Positions 15,415 to 18,435 of a stretch of 18,435 bases of DNA are shown in pieces. Each line of letters begins with the position of its first letter. The stretch's first letter is position 1. The stretch is from assembly GCA_046756245.1 (NCBI GenBank), contig JBHHVZ010000055.1, forward strand, positions 1 to 18,435, read 5' to 3'. The notes below the pieces were generated by a model that saw only the letters and a list, made by a program, of their open reading frames with translations, did not search any database and was not told the origin of the DNA. Made by a program: the position numbers and the translations under genes. Origin of the DNA: G021776435 sp046756245 (GTDB lineage: Bacteria; Pseudomonadota; Alphaproteobacteria; Caulobacterales; Parvularculaceae).

Positions 15415-17592
15415 TCAGTTTCGCCGCCGGCGGCCCGAGGATCGTACGCGGCCGTCGCGGCGCACCCGTTCGAGGCCGCGCGCGACGTCCGAATAAAACT
15501 GCACCAGCACCGGCTCCGACGCATAGCTGACCGCCGGATAGGCGCCGGGGAAGCTCTTTTCGGGAAGGCCCTGATGGGCCGCGACCATGAAGTCGCGCCA
15601 GATCGCCGCCGGCAGCGTGCCGCCGGTGATTTTGTCCATCGGCCGGTAGTCGTCATTGCCGACCCAGACGCCGGCCGTCATCTGCGCCGTGTAGCCGATG
15701 AACCAGGCGTCGCGCCAGTCATTGGTGGTGCCGGTCTTGCCGGCCGCCGGCCGCGAGCCCAGCGACGCGGCCCGGCCGGTTCCCGAATAGAGCACCTGAT
15801 AGAGGAAATGATTCATGTCGGCGCTGACTTTGCGCGTCAGAAGCCTCGTCGGTCTTTCGTTCCTGTGCTGATAAATCACCTTGTCGGCGTGGTCGGAGAT
15901 GTTTTCGATCGCATAGGGTTCGACGCTCATGCCGCCGCGCGCGAACGGCAGATAAGCGCCCGTGAGTTCCTCCAGCGTTACATTCACGGCGCCGAGCGCG
16001 ATCGAGGGGTGCGTCGGCACTTCCGACCTGAAGCCGAGCCTGTGCGCGGCCTCGGCGACGTTTTCGCGTCCCGCCCGTTCGCTCACCTGCACGGCGACGG
16101 TGTTGATCGATTTGGCCACCGCTTCAGTGAGGCGCACCGGCCCCCTGTAGCCTTCGGTGTAATTCGTCGGCTTCCATCCTTCGATTTCGACCGGCTGGTC
16201 GACGAATTTCGATTGCGGGGTGAGACCCGCTTCGAGGGCGGCGACATAGACGAACGGTTTGAACGCCGAGCCAGGCTGGCGACGCGCCTGGGTGGCGCGG
16301 TTGAACTGGCTTTCGAGATAGGATCGGCCGCCGACCATGGCGCGCAGGCCCCCGTCGGTCCCGTAGGCGATGAGCGCCGCCTGGTCGGCGCCGGCAAGCC
16401 GCGCCTCCACGTCAAGCGCATTGGCGACGGCGTGTTCGGCGGCGACCTGCATCTTCGCGTCGATCGTGGTTTTGACGACGAGGTCGCCCCAATAGTCGCG
16501 GGCGAGCTCCTGCGCGCGGGCGGCGACATAATCGAAGAAATAGCCAAGCTCGACATCGCGGTCGCCGCTGACGAGTTTCGGCGGGTTGAGCCGCGCCTCG
16601 CGCGCCTCGAACGGGGTGACGGCGCCGGTTTCGAGCAGATTGTCAAGCACTTCCTCGGCGCGTTTCTGCGCGCCGAACGGATTCTGGGTCGGGGCCAGCG
16701 AGGAGGGCGCTTTCGGCAGCCCCGCCAGCATCACCGCTTCTCCGAGATTTATATCGCGTACGGACTTTCCGAAATAGGTCTTCGACGCCGACTCGACGCC
16801 GTACGCTCCGGCGCCGAGATAGATGCGGTTCAAATAGATCGAAAGAATTTCATCTTTCGAATAGCGGCTCTCGAGCCAGATCGCGAGCAGCGCCTCGCGG
16901 GCTTTACGCAGATAGCTGCGCTCGGAGGAGAGAAACAGGTTCTTGGCGAGCTGCTGGGTGATGGTCGAACCGCCCTGCACCACGGCGCCCGAACGAAGAT
17001 TGGCGAAAATCGCCCGGGCGAGCCCGCGCGCATCCACCCCGTTGTGCTCATAAAAACGCCGGTCCTCGGTCGCCAGGATCGCCGCTGTCAGATAGGACGG
17101 CATCTCGTCAAGGCCGACCGCTTCGCCGTAGCGCGCGCCGCGCGCGGCGATCTCCTCGCCGCGCCGGTCGAGAACGACGACGCTGGGCTGGCGGTTGACG
17201 TTCCACAGATCCGCGCCTTCTGGCACGCGCGGCGCGACCACGACGAAGACCGCGTATAGCCCGCCGATAAGCCCTACAAAGGCGAGCGAACTCGCTGCAA
17301 CCGAAAGCCGTGCGGCGAGGATGATTCGCGCAAGCCAGCCCGACTTGCGAATCGGCGGCGCATCAGATTCTTCAAAGACGGGGGCGGGTTCCAGCGCTTG
17401 CGGAGCTTCGGCCGATATTGCGGCCTCCGCCTCGGCTTCCGCATCTTGCTTGCGCCGCCGTCCGGTGAGACGGCGCCATAGCGCCCGGAAGTCGCCGGCG
17501 AACGCGCGCGCGCCTTCGCGAAGATCCTCGCCGAGTGCGGCGAGAAGTCTTCCCAGCGCCCTAACGAGGCCTCCTCGCGGTTTCTGCTCCAT
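15415..17592 (-). CDS. Class A penicillin-binding protein (PBP1A-type transglycosylase/transpeptidase)
   Basis: Bifunctional peptidoglycan synthase anchored in the inner membrane, 725 residues. A long polar cytoplasmic N-terminus (1-85, with a Glu/Ala-rich patch) precedes one TM helix (about 92-118). The GT51 domain has the catalytic E176 in ILATEDRRFYEHNGVD, QGGSTITQQLAKNLFL and KDEILSIYLNRIYLGAGAYG. The transpeptidase domain has S442 in GSAFKPF (SxxK), SIN at 495-497 and KTG at 619-621. It ends in an Arg-rich tail. ATG 17592 is chosen as it is the first ATG in frame. The frame extends to a TTG at 17661 with no support. It could be called mrcA/pbp1A-like. Divergent from the YcgN-type gene. 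Confidence 0.94.
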   Translation of the reverse strand: MEQKPRGGLVRALGRLLAALGEDLREGARAFAGDFRALWRRLTGRRRKQDAEAEAEAAISAEAPQALEPAPVFEESDAPPIRKSGWLARIILAARLSVAASSLAFVGLIGGLYAVFVVVAPRVPEGADLWNVNRQPSVVVLDRRGEEIAARGARYGEAVGLDEMPSYLTAAILATEDRRFYEHNGVDARGLARAIFANLRSGAVVQGGSTITQQLAKNLFLSSERSYLRKAREALLAIWLESRYSKDEILSIYLNRIYLGAGAYGVESASKTYFGKSVRDINLGEAVMLAGLPKAPSSLAPTQNPFGAQKRAEEVLDNLLETGAVTPFEAREARLNPPKLVSGDRDVELGYFFDYVAARAQELARDYWGDLVVKTTIDAKMQVAAEHAVANALDVEARLAGADQAALIAYGTDGGLRAMVGGRSYLESQFNRATQARRQPGSAFKPFVYVAALEAGLTPQSKFVDQPVEIEGWKPTNYTEGYRGPVRLTEAVAKSINTVAVQVSERAGRENVAEAAHRLGFRSEVPTHPSIALGAVNVTLEELTGAYLPFARGGMSVEPYAIENISDHADKVIYQHRNERPTRLLTRKVSADMNHFLYQVLYSGTGRAASLGSRPAAGKTGTTNDWRDAWFIGYTAQMTAGVWVGNDDYRPMDKITGGTLPAAIWRDFMVAAHQGLPEKSFPGAYPAVSYASEPVLVQFYSDVARGLERVRRDGRVRSSGRRRRN

Positions 17593-17729
17593 AAGCGTTC
17601 GTCGCTCCGATACCGCGATACCATAGCGCCCCGGCGGCGCAAGTGGGGAAAATGTAAGCAAATTGTCGGGCGCGCGCGATTCGGCGCTCCAATTTCGCTT
17701 TTCAGGCGAAACCTGGCTACAACACGCCG

Positions 17730-18197
17730 ATGCATGGCGCGATCAAACCTTTCTGGGAGACCAAGACGCTGGCCGAAATGAGCGAGGCGGAGTGGGAGTC
17801 GCTGTGCGACGGCTGCGGCCGTTGCTGCGTCGTGCTCATAGAGGACTCGGACACCGGTGAGATATTCGAAACCGACGTCGGCTGCCGCCTGTTCGATTCG
17901 CGCGCCCGGCGCTGCCGCGATTACGAAAACCGCCACGACCGCGTGCCGGACTGCGTGCGCCTGACGCCGCAAAACGCCGACGCGTTGAAATGGATGCCGG
18001 AAACCTGCGCCTACCGCCGCATCGCCAACGGAGAAGGCCTCGCCGACTGGCATCCGCTCGTTTCCGGCGATCCCATGAGCGTCGGGCGCGCCGGCGTCGC
18101 CGTGCGTCCCGATCTCTTCGAAGAAGCGGGCGTCGCCGAGGAAGACCTTGAGGCGCATATCATGCGCCGCCGCATCAAGGCCCGCGCCAGGCTGTGA
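17730..18197 (+). CDS. YcgN/UPF0260 family cysteine-cluster protein
   Basis: 155-residue cytoplasmic protein of the YcgN (UPF0260, YkgJ-related) family with a presumed zinc or iron-binding cysteine cluster. The signature LCDGCGRCCVVL holds C26, C29, C32 and C33. Further conserved cysteines are C52 (DVGCRLFD), C62 (RCRDYENR), C75 (VPDCVRLTP) and C93 (PETCAYR), and GLADWHPL follows. The length is normal for the family. ATG 17730 gives the typical N-terminus. Its function is not established. It is divergent from the PBP gene across 137 nt that must hold both promoters and also contains a weak hairpin (17693-17711). Confidence 0.92.
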   Translation: MHGAIKPFWETKTLAEMSEAEWESLCDGCGRCCVVLIEDSDTGEIFETDVGCRLFDSRARRCRDYENRHDRVPDCVRLTPQNADALKWMPETCAYRRIANGEGLADWHPLVSGDPMSVGRAGVAVRPDLFEEAGVAEEDLEAHIMRRRIKARARL

Positions 18198-18254
18198 TGC
18201 AGGCGGCGTGAGAAATACGCAAGCGCGAGCTTTTTGACGTGGCCCGCCCCCACC

Positions 18255-18277
18255 CGAAATTCGCTGCGCGAATTTCG
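18255..18277. repeat. Palindrome CGAAATTCGC / GCGAATTTCG
   Basis: A perfect 10-bp stem (18255-18264 with 18268-18277) with loop TGC, flanked by C-rich sequence (CCCGCCCCCACC on the left, CCTCCCC on the right). Resembles a class of dispersed extragenic palindromes in alphaproteobacteria. Confidence 0.7.
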
Positions 18278-18327
18278 ACCTCCCCTCATGGGCGGTTCGA
18301 ACGCATATGAGAACTTTTCCCCGCTCG

Positions 18328-18345
18328 TCCCGGCGAAAGCCGGGA
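18328..18345. repeat. REP-like hairpin with GAAA loop
   Basis: TCCCGGC (18328-18334) pairs with GCCGGGA (18339-18345) around a GAAA tetraloop, in the context CGTCCCGGCGAAAGCCGGGA followed by TCCA. This motif type is a very common intergenic repeat in alphaproteobacterial genomes (recalled, not checked). Confidence 0.75.
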
Positions 18346-18364
18346 TCCAACACTATAGAAGATG

Positions 18365-18390
18365 TCGGGCGAAGCCCGTCTTTTTAGTTT
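18365..18390 (+). terminator. Rho-independent terminator
   Basis: CGGGC (18366-18370), loop GAA, GCCCG (18374-18378), then TCTTTTTAGTTT. A compact GC stem followed by a T-run on the plus strand. It lies about 170 nt after the YcgN-type gene and is the best terminator in the window. Confidence 0.75.
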
Positions 18391-18410
18391 CCATGCCTTG
18401 GAGCAAACCC

Positions 18411-18427
18411 TCCGTCTTTCAGACGGA
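18411..18427. other. Perfect 7-bp hairpin at the right edge
   Basis: TCCGTCT (18411-18417), loop TTC, AGACGGA (18421-18427), then AAGCTTTA to the edge. It could be part of a terminator or leader of the next gene. The window ends before this can be judged. Confidence 0.4.
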
Positions 18428-18435
18428 AAGCTTTA

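Noticed and set aside
15574..17259. 561-codon plus-strand ORF
   Set aside because: It is antisense to the PBP gene, whose catalytic motifs are all intact. High G+C keeps the opposite strand open.

Overview
The window reads as a chromosomal piece of a GC-rich alphaproteobacterium. The lineage call rests on several alphaproteobacterial marker families lying together: DUF2336, DUF1491, a soluble PAS histidine kinase with a PleC/DivJ-type H-box, a DnaA-domain-IV-only protein of the HdaB type, SufE and a YcgN-type cysteine-cluster protein. Intergenic palindromic repeats of a style common in this class support it. A marine Caulobacterales/Parvularculales-like organism would fit, but the genus cannot be fixed from the sequence. 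No rRNA, tRNA, CRISPR array, transposase or phage gene was seen.

Region 1 (about 1-8987) is one long plus-strand operon for a multi-subunit Mrp/Mnh cation/proton antiporter. It follows a possible gene tail and a hairpin terminator. The order is E, F, G, an MbhD+MbhE-like subunit, B, C, D, then a second and a third D/A-type proton-channel subunit. This is the order of the archaeal Mbh membrane arm (EFG first, the DUF4040 part separate) rather than the classical mrpABCDEFG. No full-length MrpA is present. Most early genes overlap by 4 nt, which implies translational coupling. Three things interrupt the operon: a palindromic repeat block between D1 and D2, a DUF559 nuclease gene ending inside an inverted repeat between D2 and the next gene, and a small two-TM protein that overlaps the third D subunit. 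The C subunit carries a roughly 130-residue Ala/Asp/Glu/His-rich insertion in what should be its periplasmic loop.

Region 2 (8988-11375) has a long imperfect hairpin after the operon. It is followed by an HdaB-like DnaA-related gene with a near-consensus DnaA box and twin TTCCGGAA palindromes upstream. sufE converges on this gene with a 2-nt gap. A nested palindromic element lies upstream of sufE, followed by an unrecognised exported protein with four C-terminal cysteines.

Region 3 (11376-14531) holds a soluble PAS histidine kinase, an inverted repeat with tandem ATTCACC heptamers, DUF1491, and a convergent DUF2336 gene whose stop codon overlaps that of DUF1491.

Region 4 (14532-18435) is cell-envelope related. 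It has a lipoprotein with an SH3-like domain and a 17-kDa-antigen-like C-terminus, a convergent class A penicillin-binding protein, a divergent YcgN-type gene, and a terminal intergenic stretch packed with four separate hairpins, one of them a good rho-independent terminator.
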